This document shows positions 35,915 through 47,225 of a DNA stretch of 64,000 nucleotides, in pieces. Both the position numbers and the translations under genes were made by a program. Source of the stretch: Panopea generosa (lineage: Eukaryota; Mollusca; Bivalvia; Adapedonta; Hiatellidae); NCBI GenBank assembly GCA_029582155.1, contig CM055912.1, positions 1,240,001-1,304,000 on the forward strand. The letters are read 5' to 3'. The notes beneath the pieces were generated by a model that made no database searches, was not told where the DNA came from, and worked only from the letters and a program-made list of their open reading frames with translations. Every line of letters starts with the position of its first letter. Position 1 is the stretch's first letter.

Positions 35915-36650
35915 ATGTCATAACAACAACCCTGTCATAATAACAACCATGTTGTGACTACACCCATGTCATGACATCAACCATGTTGTGACTACATCCA
36001 TGTCATGACAGCAACCATGTCGTGACTACATCCCTATCATGACAACACCCATGTCATTACTACAACTTTGTCATGACAACAACCATGTTGTGACTACACC
36101 AATGTCATGACCACACCCATGTCATGATAACAACCATGTCTTAACTACAACTTTGTCATAACAACAACCATGTCATGATAACAACCATGTCATGACAACA
36201 ACCATGTCATAAATACAACCATGTCATGACTACACCCATTTTATGACAACAGCCATGTCATAACTACAACCATGTCATGAAAACACCCTTGTCATTACAA
36301 CAGCCATGTCACAACAACAGCCATGTCATGACTACAACTATGTCATGACAGCAGTCATGTCATAACTACAACCATTTCATGACAACAACCATGACATGAT
36401 AACAGCCATGTCATAGCTTCAACCATGTCATGACAACAACCATGTGGTGACTACACCCATGTCATGACAACAACCATGTCATAACAACAACCATGTCATG
36501 ATGACACCCATGTCATGACTACAACTATGTCATGACAACATGTATGTCATGACAACAACAATGTCATGACAATAACCATGTCATGACAACACCCATATCT
36601 TGACAACATTCATGTCATGACAACACCCATGTCATGACAACAACCATAAG
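35915..36650. repeat. 17-bp minisatellite built on a perfect palindrome
   Basis: About 43 units of ATGTCATGACAACAACC. The 10-mer TGTCATGACA in the unit is its own reverse complement. Variants replace ACAACAACC by CTACACCC or TAACAACC. The 17-bp period leaves no long frames. Confidence 0.9.
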
Positions 36651-37544
36651 AGATAAATTGGTTGTTAAAATGATGACATATAAATTCCCTCTCAGATGTG
36701 CTCTGCCTAGTGAATCCTGATTTGATTTGTAGATTTGTGCACTGAAAACAAAATGAAATGTTAAGTGCTTAAACCACATGGCAACTGCTCCATCACACTG
36801 CCTTCCTTTTTAAAAAAGATATTTTATCTTATTTGTTTAAATTTCAACATTGATTTGTAGCCTTACCGTTACAACTGCTATTGTCTGGGGATTTCACAGG
36901 AAATTTAAAGCCTCACAATTAAAAATCATGCTAGATTTAAGTTTGTCAGTGGCTGTTTTTGGAAACTCAGAAAATGATTAATGTGTACAATTCTGCATGT
37001 TTCTTTCTATTTCAGGCAAGCTATATAGGTTTTAAAATTCCCTTAAAGAGATGCCATAATTCTCAAAACATTATGATAAAAAATGGCTTAAAACGTTGGA
37101 TTGTTGTGTCCAAGTTAGTTATTAAATGACCCAGATTAACAGTACTATAGATTCATGTCCAAATAAATGGGATTTACTATGTAAGATATGTTTGTGTGTG
37201 CTTGTGTCCATCCTTTCATTTTCCTGTATCATATTTAGTTTTGTCAAATGCTGACTAAACTTGGTTGGAAGGCTTATGGCCATCAACACTCAGATAAGTT
37301 CATGAATTGATTGAAAAATATTGGTTTTGCCTTAAAAACACTGCAGGACTTCTAGTTGTTTTATGACCGTGACCAGTTTTGTTGTGTATAATTTATTACT
37401 ATCTTAGAGTAATGGCCGTTGATTAATTGAAAAGTTTTATTAGTTGCAACATAACCATTGCAGCACTTTCAATATTTATCCATTCAAGAATTAACGTTGT
37501 CAGAATATTTATAAGTTTAAAGTTTGTCTGAGTTCTTGAACAAG
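36651..37544. other. Spacer between two arrays, nothing recognised
   Basis: No coding-like frame or repeat was seen. Confidence 0.5.
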
Positions 37545-39095
37545 CATTATTGAACCAGAAATAGTAAACATTATTGAACAAAACAGTAAACATAATTGAA
37601 CCAGAAACAGTAAACATTATTGAAACAGAGACAGTAAACATTATTGAACCGAAACAGTTAACATTATTGAAACAGAAACAGTAAGCACTATTGAACCACA
37701 AACAGTAAACATTATTGAACCAGAAACAGTAAACATTATTGAACCAGAAACAGTAAGGATTATTGAACCAGAAACAGTAAGATTTATTGAACCAGAACAG
37801 TAAACATTATTGAACCAGAAACAGTAATCATTATTGAACCAGAAACAGTAAGCATTATTGAACCATAAACAGTTATCGTTATTGAACCAGAAACAGTAAG
37901 GATAATGAACCAGAAACAGTAAGGATTACTGAACCAGAAACAGTAAGGATTATTGAACCAGAAACAGTAATTATTATTGAACCAGAAACAGTCAGGATTA
38001 TTGAACCAGAAACAGAAAATATTATTGAACCATAAACAGTTATCCTCATTGAACCAGAAACAGAAAGGATTATTGAACCAGAAACAGAAAATATTATTGA
38101 ACCAGAAACAGTAATCATTATTGAACCAGAAAAAGTAAACATTGCTGAACCAGAAACAGTAAGGATTATTGAACCAGAAACAGTAATCATTATTGAACCA
38201 TAAACAGTTATCCTTATTGAACCAGAAACAGTTATCCTTATTGAACCAGAAACAGTAAAGATTATTGAACCAGAAACAGTAAGCATTATTGAACCAGAAA
38301 CAGTAAACATTATTGAACCAGAAACTGTAAGGATTATTGAACCAGAAACAATAAACATTATTGAACCAGAAACAGTTAGCATTATTGAACCAGAAACAAA
38401 AAAACATTATTGAACCAAAAACAGTCAGGATTATTGAACCAGAAACAGAAAATACTATTGAACCATAAACAGTTATCCTTATTGAACCAGAAACAGTGAG
38501 GATTATTGAACCAGAAACAGAAAATATTATTGAACTAGGAACAGTTCACATTTTTGAACCAGAAACAGTAAGCATTATTGAACCAGAAACAGTCAACATT
38601 ATTGAACCAGAAACAGTAAACATTATTGAACCAGAAACTGTTAGGATTATTGAACTAGAAACAGTAAACATTATTAAATCAGAAACAGTAAACATTATTG
38701 AATCAGAAACAGTAATGATATTTGAACCAGAAACAGAAAATATTATTGAACTAGGAACAGTTCACATTTTTGAACCAGAAACAGTAAGCATTATTGAACC
38801 AGAAACAGTCAACATTATTGAACCAGAAACAGTAAACATTATTGAACCAGAAACTGTTAGGATTATTGAACTAGAAACAGTAAACATTATTAAATCAGAA
38901 ACAGTAAACATTATTGAATCAGAAACAGTAATGATATTTGAACCAGAAACAGAAAATATTATTGAACCAGAAACAGTAAGCATTATTGAACTAGAAACAG
39001 TTAGCATTATTGAACCAAAATTAGTAAGCATTTTTGAACCAGAAACAGTAAACATTATTGAATCAGAAAAAGTAAGGATTATTGAACCATTGTAA
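37545..39095. repeat. 24-bp minisatellite, about 64 units
   Basis: The unit contains ATTGAACCAGAAACAGTAAA plus CATT. The period is a multiple of three, so both strands carry long frames: plus-strand IEPETVNI repeats at 38,496-39,095, and minus-strand FWFNNAYC and TVSGSIML repeats at 37,784-38,407. A nine-unit (216-bp) block marked by GAACTAGGAACAGTTCACA occurs at about 38,531 and again at 38,747. No start context, signal peptide or other domain supports a gene. Confidence 0.95.
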
Positions 39096-39194
39096 AAATG
39101 TTGATTTTTCTGTTGTAAACATCATAAGGTTTTCAACTTTCACCCAATTGTAACCAAACTTGTTCAGAATGTAAATGAACATGAAATCTTTGAC

Positions 39195-39355
39195 AAGGAT
39201 TGTGGGTTCAATTCTCCGCCATGGCTATGTGTGTTGTCCTTGAGCAAGACATTTTCCCACATATTCACAGTAATGGTTCGACTAAGGAAGACTTAGTTGT
39301 AAATTTAAGTTGTAATAACTTGTTTCACAATCGCTGTAAAATAAATAAGTTTAAA
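39195..39355 (+). mobile_element. SINE family B, 5'-truncated
   Basis: It begins within the head at GGATTGTGGGTTCAATTCTC (B-box-like). It continues GCCATGGCTATGTGTGTTGT, CCTTGAGCAAGACATTTTCC and the tail GTAATAACTTGTTTCACAAT then AAATAAATAAGTTT. Confidence 0.65.
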
Positions 39356-39914
39356 CTAAATCTTTGATCAGATATTTAACTGGTGAGATCAGACCTGATT
39401 GGACAGAATTAACACAGTCTTGTTTGATTCCATTCAGTCTGGACTATTCTTGGTCATGAAGATATTTTAGGGATAGAAAGGACAGCATTATCAGTGACAT
39501 AACTGACCCAAAAATAATGTGCAAGTCCACCAGGTTCTAGCAGTGTCTCGGGGCATACCCCAGCAGAAAAAAGACTTTCAAGGATTTCAAGCATTTCCAG
39601 GAGATATGATGATGCATTCACAAAAATATATGCAAGCCCAGGTGTGGTGGCTTTAAGGTAGCTACACCACTGAATATTGGGTTGCTTTTTCTTTAAAAAG
39701 AATTGGGTGATGATTTTATTCACAAACCACTTGGATACTTTTCACCAAAAAAACACAAACAATCCAAACATTAACAAATCTAAGCTTTATAAGGATCAAG
39801 CTGATACTACAGTTATAAATGTCTTTAAATAATGAGCCCGCGATTACGTGTGTATTAATTGTAATACAGGGCCTATGATTGTGTTCCATGCTTTAAATGG
39901 AGAAGGTGAAACAA
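39356..39914. other. Intergenic DNA, nothing recognised
   Basis: A minus-strand 89-codon frame (39,454-39,723) has no recognisable domain. Confidence 0.45.
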
Positions 39915-40201
39915 TACAAGAAACAATAGGCCCATAACGGACCAGGGGCCCACTTCACTAATGTTCATAACTCTACCAATTTCTTTATACATTTGTATAA
40001 AATTTAAAAAATTTTAGTGTTACACTTTCATCGTTTTACAAACTTTCACCAACCTTGTAAATAGTATTCTTTTTAAACTGACAAAATACTGCACAAATGA
40101 AACGTTCCTAGGTGTCACAAATTAATCATAAGAAAATCTTAAAACTGATGATGGTTAATGAAACAGGCCCCTGGTCCTTTATGGGCCTATTGTTTCTTGT
40201 T
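39915..40201. mobile_element. 287-bp MITE with ~45-bp inverted ends
   Basis: The left arm ACAAGAAACAATAGGCCCAT continues through GGACCAGGGGCC. The right arm, read in reverse, is ACAAGAAACAATAGGCCCAT continuing through GGACCAGGGGCC, with one mismatch in the first 35 bases. The interior is AT-rich and non-coding. The target duplication is unclear. Confidence 0.75.
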
Positions 40202-41100
40202 CTGATCTCACTTCAGTGTAAGGATAATGTCCTGAGCTTTGTGACATGCACAGGGACTTTATGGAGATTAATTATTGGTTCAAGTGAACTATTATATATA
40301 ATTTCATTTAGTGAATATTGAAGTTGCAAGATTGTCACAAGTGGTTCAGCCAAGAGTTTGTTTGCCATTTCATTGATTACAATTGAAAATTAAATTTTTA
40401 TTGATATTTCAATGAAATTTACTATCGTTGTTTTCATTTTATCGTCGAAAATATTGAAAAGATAACTTCAGTATTTGTAATTGAAATCAAATATAATCCA
40501 CTGAGAAATCTTTATAATTCATCTAAAATAAAATAAATAAAAATCTTATTTCCAAACATAGGGCTTTGTCTGAACAGATGACATTTCTTTCTCTTTTCAA
40601 ATATTTTCAACAGTTCAGGTTCGATTTTCTGCCACTTAGTTGTTTTGAAGAGTATTTTTTATGCAAATTCTTTGTTTTAAAATGAAAGGTATACATTATT
40701 TTACTTGCATTATTATGCAGAGGGTGCAATTCATTCCCTTGTGGAAACAGACAATGAATAATGGTGGTTTATCCAGGATGTTTGCTTAATTATTGGTTGC
40801 TAGTTCACACGTCGTGAGATAATGAATTAATTTATGAGGTAATAGGATTTTGGAGGCAGAATCACAAGCAAAGAGAAGATGAATGATTTTGTTCATCGTG
40901 TTTATTGAAGAAATTTTTCTTTCTTTCTTTTTATAAAACATTTGAACAAAAGAAATCATTTTTGAGCCAAATTGAAAAATAAATAGCTATGTCATTATTA
41001 TTTTCATTCAAAAGTCAGGGAAGTAGATATATAAAACATAAGTCACTCATAATTTAATTGAAGAAGTTTTTATCACAGCTGGGTTTCATTCTTTTATTCA
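40202..41100. other. AT-rich intergenic DNA, nothing recognised
   Basis: No gene is supported. Confidence 0.5.
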
Positions 41101-41312
41101 GAAATGTATGTAACTTAGCTAGAAATGGATGTAACTTAGCCAGGAATAGATGTAACTAAGTCAGAAATGGATGTGACTTAGCCAGGAATGGTTATATACT
41201 AGTAAGAAATGGACGTAACTTAGCCTGGGGAATGGATGTAACTTAGCCAGGAATGGATGTAACTTAGCCAGGAGTGTATGTAACTTAGCCAGAAATGGAT
41301 GTAGCTTAGCTG
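41101..41312. repeat. 21-bp minisatellite, about ten units
   Basis: The unit is AATGGATGTAACTTAGCCAG plus G. It directly abuts the truncated SINE at 41,316, and the last unit runs into it. Confidence 0.85.
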
Positions 41313-41315
41313 TGT

Positions 41316-41442
41316 AGAAGGACAGTAGTTCTACTCAGATTTATTCTGAGACCTTCCTTCACCAATAAAACTAGATACATGTATGCCTTATATAACCTGA
41401 AATGAGATGAAAATGGTGTTAAACAACATTCAAAAAAACATT
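41316..41442 (+). mobile_element. SINE family A, 5'-truncated
   Basis: It has GTAGAAGGACAGTAGTTCTA, CACCAATAAAACTAGATAC and ATAACCTGAAATGAGATG, matching the 42,487 copy from mid-body to tail. The tRNA-like head is missing. Confidence 0.65.
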
Positions 41443-41564
41443 GTACCACTGTAATTTGAGCGCACATAGACCATTGATCACAGTTTAGTTGTGACGTATT
41501 TAGGCGACAATATCCGGTACTTCTATTGAGTCTGGTGTACTAATTCATATAGAACTACACTTCC

Positions 41565-41760
41565 TCGCTTGATGCTAACATTTAGAGGAGAGTTCTAGGT
41601 CTGGTCGGCCCAGTGTCTGTATAATGTGACTGGGTGGGGTATCATACCATGTGTCTGTGGCATGATATACCTGTGTGACAGTGCTCGGAATACTGTCTCA
41701 AGTAGATACCATCGTGATATGACTGGAAATTGTTGAAAGTGATGCTTAACTGTGAAAGAG
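41565..41760 (+). mobile_element. SINE family D, 5'-truncated
   Basis: Contains TCTAGGTCTGGTCGGCCCAG, ATAATGTGACTGGGTGGGGT, ATCATACCATGTGTCTGTGG and the 3' part AAATTGTTGAAAGTGATGCT. Confidence 0.65.
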
Positions 41761-41818
41761 TAAAATAAATGGCTGATGATATGTCATGCTACTTGCTCTG
41801 TCTCTTTAAGGTCTTGAA

Positions 41819-41844
41819 CCCCCCCCCCCCCCCCCCCCCCCCCC
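41819..41844. repeat. 26-base C homopolymer
   Basis: An uninterrupted run of C, followed by AATAAAAAAAGG. On the minus strand it is a G-run able to form quadruplexes. A shorter C run lies at about 43,142-43,153. Run length is often uncertain in assemblies. Confidence 0.85.
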
Positions 41845-41859
41845 AATAAAAAAAGGTAC

Positions 41860-42486
41860 TTGTAGTGTCCTGTGGATACATTAAAAACAAAGTAATTTGT
41901 TAATTAACGAAACAAGTAATTTATTAATTAATGAGTCAAGTACTTTGATAATCAAAGGTGAAGTAAATGACTGTAAAACAATTATTATCACTGTGAAGAT
42001 TTGACAAGCCGAGTACACAGTATGATGTAACACCAGTGTGATAGAAGGTACCTTGTCATAAATTGGCAGAATTATAGTTGCAGTTATATTATAACATACA
42101 TCTTGGAGAAAATATTCAAGTTTTTAGGTTGAGTGTGAGATGAGGCATTAATCATTTCAGGAAATGGTGAGCTAGAGAAGAAGTTTCCATCACACCAGCA
42201 ATAATTTATAAGCAGTGAAAGCACTCTAAACACTTCCTTGCTCTATAATTCCATGTATAATGTAACTTTTAAAACTATAATGAGTAGCAGGCAACTGGAA
42301 AGTGACACGTGTTTTAATGATGTAGCATAATGTAAGCCATTTTTCTGCAACATTTATCCACATTCTGGAAAGTAACTGATATATTCTGAGCGCACCAGGT
42401 TTAGCAGACCAAACACTTAACAGAACTCTGTTGAGTTTTATAACCCTAGAACCTAGAAAAAAATTCCCTGAGTGATGACCGTAGAT
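41860..42486. other. Intergenic DNA, nothing recognised
   Basis: Near 41,895-41,940 there is a short imperfect duplication around AACAAGTAATTTATTAATTA. No gene is supported. Confidence 0.45.
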
Positions 42487-42735
42487 GAACATATGAGGTC
42501 ATGTGACTGAGTGGTCTAATGTACCATCTCAGTATCACTTACCTCTTGCAACTAAGATCAGAGGTTCAAATCCTGCATGGTCCAAAAACTTTATATGAGA
42601 AAGTTTGCCACTTACGTGTGGAAGGACGGTGGTTCTACTCAGTCTGAGGTCTTCCTCCACCAATAAAACTGGATAGAAGTATGTCATATTAAACCTGAAA
42701 TGTGTTAAACTCCATTTAAAAAAAAGAGAAAAAAT
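42487..42735 (+). mobile_element. tRNA-derived SINE, family A, full length
   Basis: The head has TGACTGAGTGGTCTAATG (A box) and AGAGGTTCAAATCCTGCATG (B box with an intact GGTTCAAATCC). It is followed by AAAACTTTATATGAGAAAGT, GGTGGTTCTACTCAGTCTGA, CCACCAATAAAACTGGATAG and a tail ending in an A run at 42,719-42,735. It is the best-preserved copy of this family in the window. Confidence 0.75.
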
Positions 42736-43680
42736 GATCAACGTTCATGGCTGATCATCCCAGAGATGTCGGATATATTACCAACTGAACTAACTGGTCC
42801 CAGTAATAAAACGGAGACAAGGTATAGAGTTTTGCTCTTGTCCATCTGTTGTGGTGATGATGATGATCTTGACAATCTGAATAAAACCTTCTGAATCAGA
42901 TATAGTTTATGTCTCCATAACACCTCTTTCAGTTTTCAAAACATTGCCGTCAAACAAATTACATAGCTGACCATGCTAGGTTTCAGAATGTTTGTGTGAT
43001 TCTAAATTGTAGACAATATTGTCCCCTTTTCAGATTGAGTAACATTGTGCAGAATTGATACATCTAAAGGGATCATGTGACAAAAAATAAGCAATAATAA
43101 TTAACTACAGAGGTACAGTGATATTCATTTGGCCTTTCATTCCCCCCCCCCCCTTTTCTTGTCTCAGAAAGAGCTTTGACATGATTGCAAGTTTTGCTGT
43201 TAATTTATCTGAAGCAAATTCAAAAGTGGAACTAAGCCGGAGTAGATATACTCACAAGATTTAATTGCAGAATTGCATGCCCTTTTTTACTATTAAAATG
43301 TATGCAGAGATCTTTGGAAGATGTTAACCACAATTGGAAAACCGTCTTGAAGATTTGCAGTGTTTAAGCTCACATAACCAATCAGACAGAAGTTACAGTT
43401 TTCATTTGACTTCTGGAATAGAACCTATTAAATACAATCCTTTGTACCATATATAATGTTTACTTCTTAGAAACATAATAATAGATAACTCCGGTAGTGG
43501 GCTTTTCAATAGGTAATCAGTCATTCTAATTAAAGAGTGACAGAAAACCTTTAACCTTTGTCAATAAAAATTATGATAGCCTTAATTGACAGATCAGGCA
43601 TTATTAATCATCATCTATTATATATGAAAAATAGCAACATTTAAAATTCCAACAATTCTAGTTTTAACAATATCCTAAGT
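42736..43680. other. Intergenic DNA, nothing recognised
   Basis: A tRNA-like fragment (GATCATCCCAGAGATGTCGG then CCAACTGAACTAACTGG) near 42,750-42,800 may be another decayed SINE head. The rest shows no structure. Confidence 0.4.
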
Positions 43681-43689
43681 TTACAACAT

Positions 43690-44870
43690 GGTTTGGATAG
43701 CATTCTCAACTTTGTCATGCATAGATGAATTTTAATGATACTTGCTACAAACGATCAACATAACATCATGACATGTCGTGAGTAAGACCCACAACCATAC
43801 CTCAAAGGTCAAGGTCACAATTTCAGTTTGTTTGACAACACTTCGAGTTTGTGTGAGATTTCGTGTCCGGTCTGTAACTTTGTCATGCATAGATTGGTTT
43901 TATAAATACTTGCTACAAATAGTCAACATAACATGACAACATGTCGCGATTAAGACCCATACCTCAAAGGTCAAGGTCACACTTTGAGTTTGTTTGACAA
44001 CACTTTCAATCTGTTTGAGATTTCGTGTCTGTCCTGTAACTTTGTCATGCATAGATGGATTTTGTTAATACTAGCTACAAATTACCAACATAACATGACA
44101 ATGTGTTGCGCATTACACCCAGAATCCCACTTCAAAGGTCAAGGTCACAATTTAACTTTGGTTGATGACACTTTCAGTCTGATTGGGATTTTGTGTCTGG
44201 TCTGAAACTTTGTCACCTATGCATAAATTTCAAAAACACTTGGCTCAATTCATCAGCATGACATTACAAAGTGTCACATGTAGGACCCACATGCATATCT
44301 CAAAGGTCAAGGTCACATTTTGAGTTTGTTTGACAACACTTTCAGTCTGTGTGAGATTTCTTGTCTGATCTATAACTTTGTCATCTATGGATATATTTTA
44401 AAAACAGTAAAACTTAGACACGGTCACACTTTGAGTATGTATGACAACACTTTGAATTTGTTTGAGATTTCAAGTCTGTCCTTTAATTTTATCATACATG
44501 GATGGATTTCAAAAACGCTTGGCTCAATTTATCAATTGATCAACAATTGACCTGTCACTTACATTTAGGGATTTTAAAATACATGTAGCTTGACACAAGT
44601 GATAAGCATGTTATGATAATTTTTCACCTGCATTTAACTGTTGAAATACCCAGACCATTAAATCAGATGTCAAGGTCAAGGTTACACAAAGGGCAAGGTC
44701 ATGCTTTAATGTAAAAAAAAACATGAAATTGCATGTCTAGTCTGAAACATTAGTCCATTACTCTTGATATTCATTGAAACATATCTGCCTATTATATTCA
44801 TATATTGTTATTTTTTCACAGACCATTTTGGGGGCATGTGACACTTAACAGTGACATTTCTTGTTTTTCT
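43690..44870. repeat. ~165-bp repeat carrying AAGGTCAAGGTCAC
   Basis: TCAAAGGTCAAGGTCACA recurs at about 43,802, 43,964, 44,132 and 44,300, with decayed copies near 44,415 and 44,670. Units share ACTTTGTCATGCATAGATGG and GTTTGACAACACTTTCA. This resembles a dispersed invertebrate repeat with internal tandem structure. Open frames at 43,984 and 44,320 follow the repeat. Confidence 0.75.
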
Positions 44871-44987
44871 ATTATCTTTGTCATTATTGAAAGAAGAATT
44901 TAAAAAAAAAAACTAATCAATGTTTTTATTCTCTATTGAGTGTTGGATGTCCAATATTAATTTGATAACAAAATGTCTATATTTCAG

Positions 44988-45188
44988 AGCAATGAAGTGA
45001 TTCATTTTGGATGGAGTTGGGAAGCCTAAAGAGATGTTTGTTGAATATGGAAGAAATGTGTATTACCATTTCAATTGTCACAGACCGACATGTGCAGGTT
45101 AGGAAGTGTATGAGGGAGGAGCACTCAGAGATTGTCCATTGGTTTGATGTTTGGCACGTTGCCAAAGGTACAGAAAATTTAATTTGAG
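44988..45188 (+). pseudogene. Transposase fragment (TDRH...FDVWHVAK family)
   Basis: After a plausible acceptor (ATATTTCAG) the frame opens SNEVIHF. A one-base shift then gives MELGSLKRCLLNMEE, TDRHVQVRK, MREEHSEI and HWFDVWHVAKG, ending at TGA at 45,186-45,188. I recall the order SNEV, ME.GL.R, TDRH, FDVWH.AKG from a group of uncharacterised transposase-like proteins common in fish and invertebrates; I cannot assign the superfamily with certainty. About 60 codons survive of a protein that is usually several hundred residues. There is a frameshift near 45,010, and the 3' side is cut off where a SINE begins. The minus-strand frame here is a shadow. Confidence 0.55.
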
Positions 45189-45345
45189 GACTCGAGCATA
45201 CGTATCTCAGCAAGTAACTGATAACTTTCGAACTTAATCAATGGTGATAAAAGAATGACGGAGACTTGGCTGGGCTGGGATTCAAACTCACGACTCCTTG
45301 ATTAGTAGTCTGATGCACTACAAGCCGAGATAACAGGGCCCTGTT
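45189..45345 (-). mobile_element. SINE family C, head and part of body
   Basis: Contains GGGATTCAAACTCACGACTCC (inverse B box) and the inverse of an A-box-like TTATCTCGGCTTGTAG, preceded by AAGTAACTGATAACTTTCGA, as in the 14.4-kb copy. It lies directly against the transposase fragment. Confidence 0.6.
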
Positions 45346-45424
45346 AATAAACTTTTATATCAAAACACATGCAAGGCAAGAGAATATTGTGAGTATCAAT
45401 TTAGATCATTGCTTCATTTAAAGT

Positions 45425-45670
45425 TTGACAATAGTTGACTGAATAGAGTGTAGGCCACTCTCATTAGATAATGAGAATTTGATCCCAGTTTCACCTGGAC
45501 TCTCAAAATTACCAACTCAATACCAGATCTAACCTTGAAGCCTACTCGAGAGTGGTTCATATAACTCTGAGCTTACTTTGCAGTGGAGTTAAAATAGATT
45601 AATTTTAACTTATTCATTCAACATTACTGGTGTAACAAGTTATTACAACTTTGAGGCCTCAAATAAGATT
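45425..45670 (+). mobile_element. SINE-like sequence, family uncertain
   Basis: A tRNA-like start (GTGTAGGCCACTCTCATTAG, then GAATTTGATCCCAGTTTCACC) is followed by sequence ending GTAACAAGTTATTACAACTT. That end is the inverse of the family B tail. It may be two overlapping insertions. Confidence 0.35.
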
Positions 45671-45924
45671 TTTGCATATATGACAGACACATAAAAATTT
45701 GATTGATATGCATCAAAGTTGTTTCATGTGTATCAATTTAAGCAATGAGTTTTACACTTATATCAATTTTTATGTGCATCAATAAGTTTACATTCTCTGA
45801 ATTGATCTTCATTGCACTTATTTATGGCTACAAGATCAATTATGAGAATGTATTTAGTTCATTATACACAAAAAAAAAAAGATAATGTTTCTTCTAATGT
45901 AACTACTCAGCATGTAAGATTTCC

Positions 45925-46085
45925 AAAGATTGATTGATTTATTGAATATTTAGCATCATATTGATGCGATCAAGGGTTACAAGATGATCAGTTTACCTAA
46001 CCACTGTTTCTTGGGATCATGGAAGACTATACAGTAATCAAGCATACCATACCTCCACAAGTAACTGATAACATTCCCAATTGTC
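45925..46085 (-). mobile_element. SINE family C, tail portion
   Basis: ATTGATTGATTTATTGAATA, then GATCAAGGGTTACAAGATGA, CTGTTTCTTGGGATCATGG and AAGTAACTGATAACATTCCC, match 14,395-14,545. The head is absent. Confidence 0.6.
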
Positions 46086-46138
46086 TGTCTTCCATCTGTC
46101 TGTTAAACCTTTTCTTGTACACACAACAGCACCTTCAT

Positions 46139-46436
46139 TTTTAGCTCTATTGACCAAAGGCCAGTAGGACTTAATATGTCATGGTAAATTGTCAGTTGTC
46201 TGTCTGTGAACCTTTTTCTTGTAGATGCGATGGCACCTTCATTTTTCATTGAATATTAACCAAACTTGCACAGCAGTTATTTAACCACAAGATCTCAGAC
46301 AAGTTCTTGAACTTATAAGCACATTTTAAGCAAAGTTTTAAGAATCATTTTCTCTGAAAGTTCAAGACCTGGACCCGAGATATTTTACATGTAGCATTGT
46401 TTCCAGTGGAGTGTTCAGGTCCTCTTGGGCCTTGTG
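46139..46436 (+). mobile_element. Short TTTTAGCTC-type repeat
   Basis: It begins TTTAGCTCTATTGACCAAAG and closes GGTCCTCTTGGGCCTTGTGG. The order of shared blocks (GTCATGGTAAATTGTC, TTCATTGAATATTAACC, AACTTGCACAGCAGTTAT) follows the copy at 33,538. It appears internally deleted relative to the copy at 47,226. Confidence 0.6.
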
Positions 46437-47225
46437 GAATATGTTTTTTTCAGTGCATTTGGACCGTTTTATGTTCAATAAAACACATTTTGATGTAATT
46501 AATACAGTAAATTTGTCACTACCAAGGCTTAGTACTGTATCAAATATTAAAGTGACACGCCAGAATTTTGATAAAACTTCACTTAATTCTATTTCTGTAA
46601 GTTATATGTCTACATGATACATGTGAAATAAGAATTGATAAAAACAATAGTTTTGTTTCTATTTTGGAAAGGGGTCTAACTTTGTAAAGTGCGTAAAAGT
46701 ATTTTATTTCACATATTTCTCATCACATACTCGTATGATGACTTAAATTTTATTTTTATCAGTCTCAGATGTATAATGTTTTTAAAAAGTAATCATTTCA
46801 AAACTAGTGTGACTTTGCTATTTGTAAAAAGAATATAAAAGGTCATTGCTTTGTTCAAGCCATACGAAGAACTACGACAAATAGTAAAAAACAAGGTACT
46901 TCTGAAAGATGTAGGGAAGCATTTGCCAGCCCAGCAGACCTCTTCCCTGGAGCTGTACCACAAAGTAGTTTGACAATTTGTTTCAAAATTTCTCCTTTAC
47001 AATCATCCACAGATGCAAGCAAGGTAAACAAGACATTCATACCTTTTTACCAAATGTGTGCATTCATCTAACACATTCAAAACTATTGGACAATTATTAA
47101 TTTCAGGATGATGGGGGTGGCATGGGCAGCATATACTTTGTCCCCCCACCCCCTTGTTAAGACTCCGCACCGCCATCAGCCCCCTTCACATTTTGGCCTG
47201 TCATGCATTTGGTTTGAAACCCATT
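46437..47225. other. Intergenic DNA, nothing recognised
   Basis: Short frames on both strands without recognisable domains. A C-rich stretch lies near 47,140. Confidence 0.45.

Noticed and set aside
37784..39095. Asn/Phe-rich minus-strand and Ile-Glu-Pro-Glu-Thr plus-strand frames as antifreeze-like or structural proteins
   Set aside because: Overlapping frames of the 24-bp array on both strands, with no start context, signal peptide or unique sequence.
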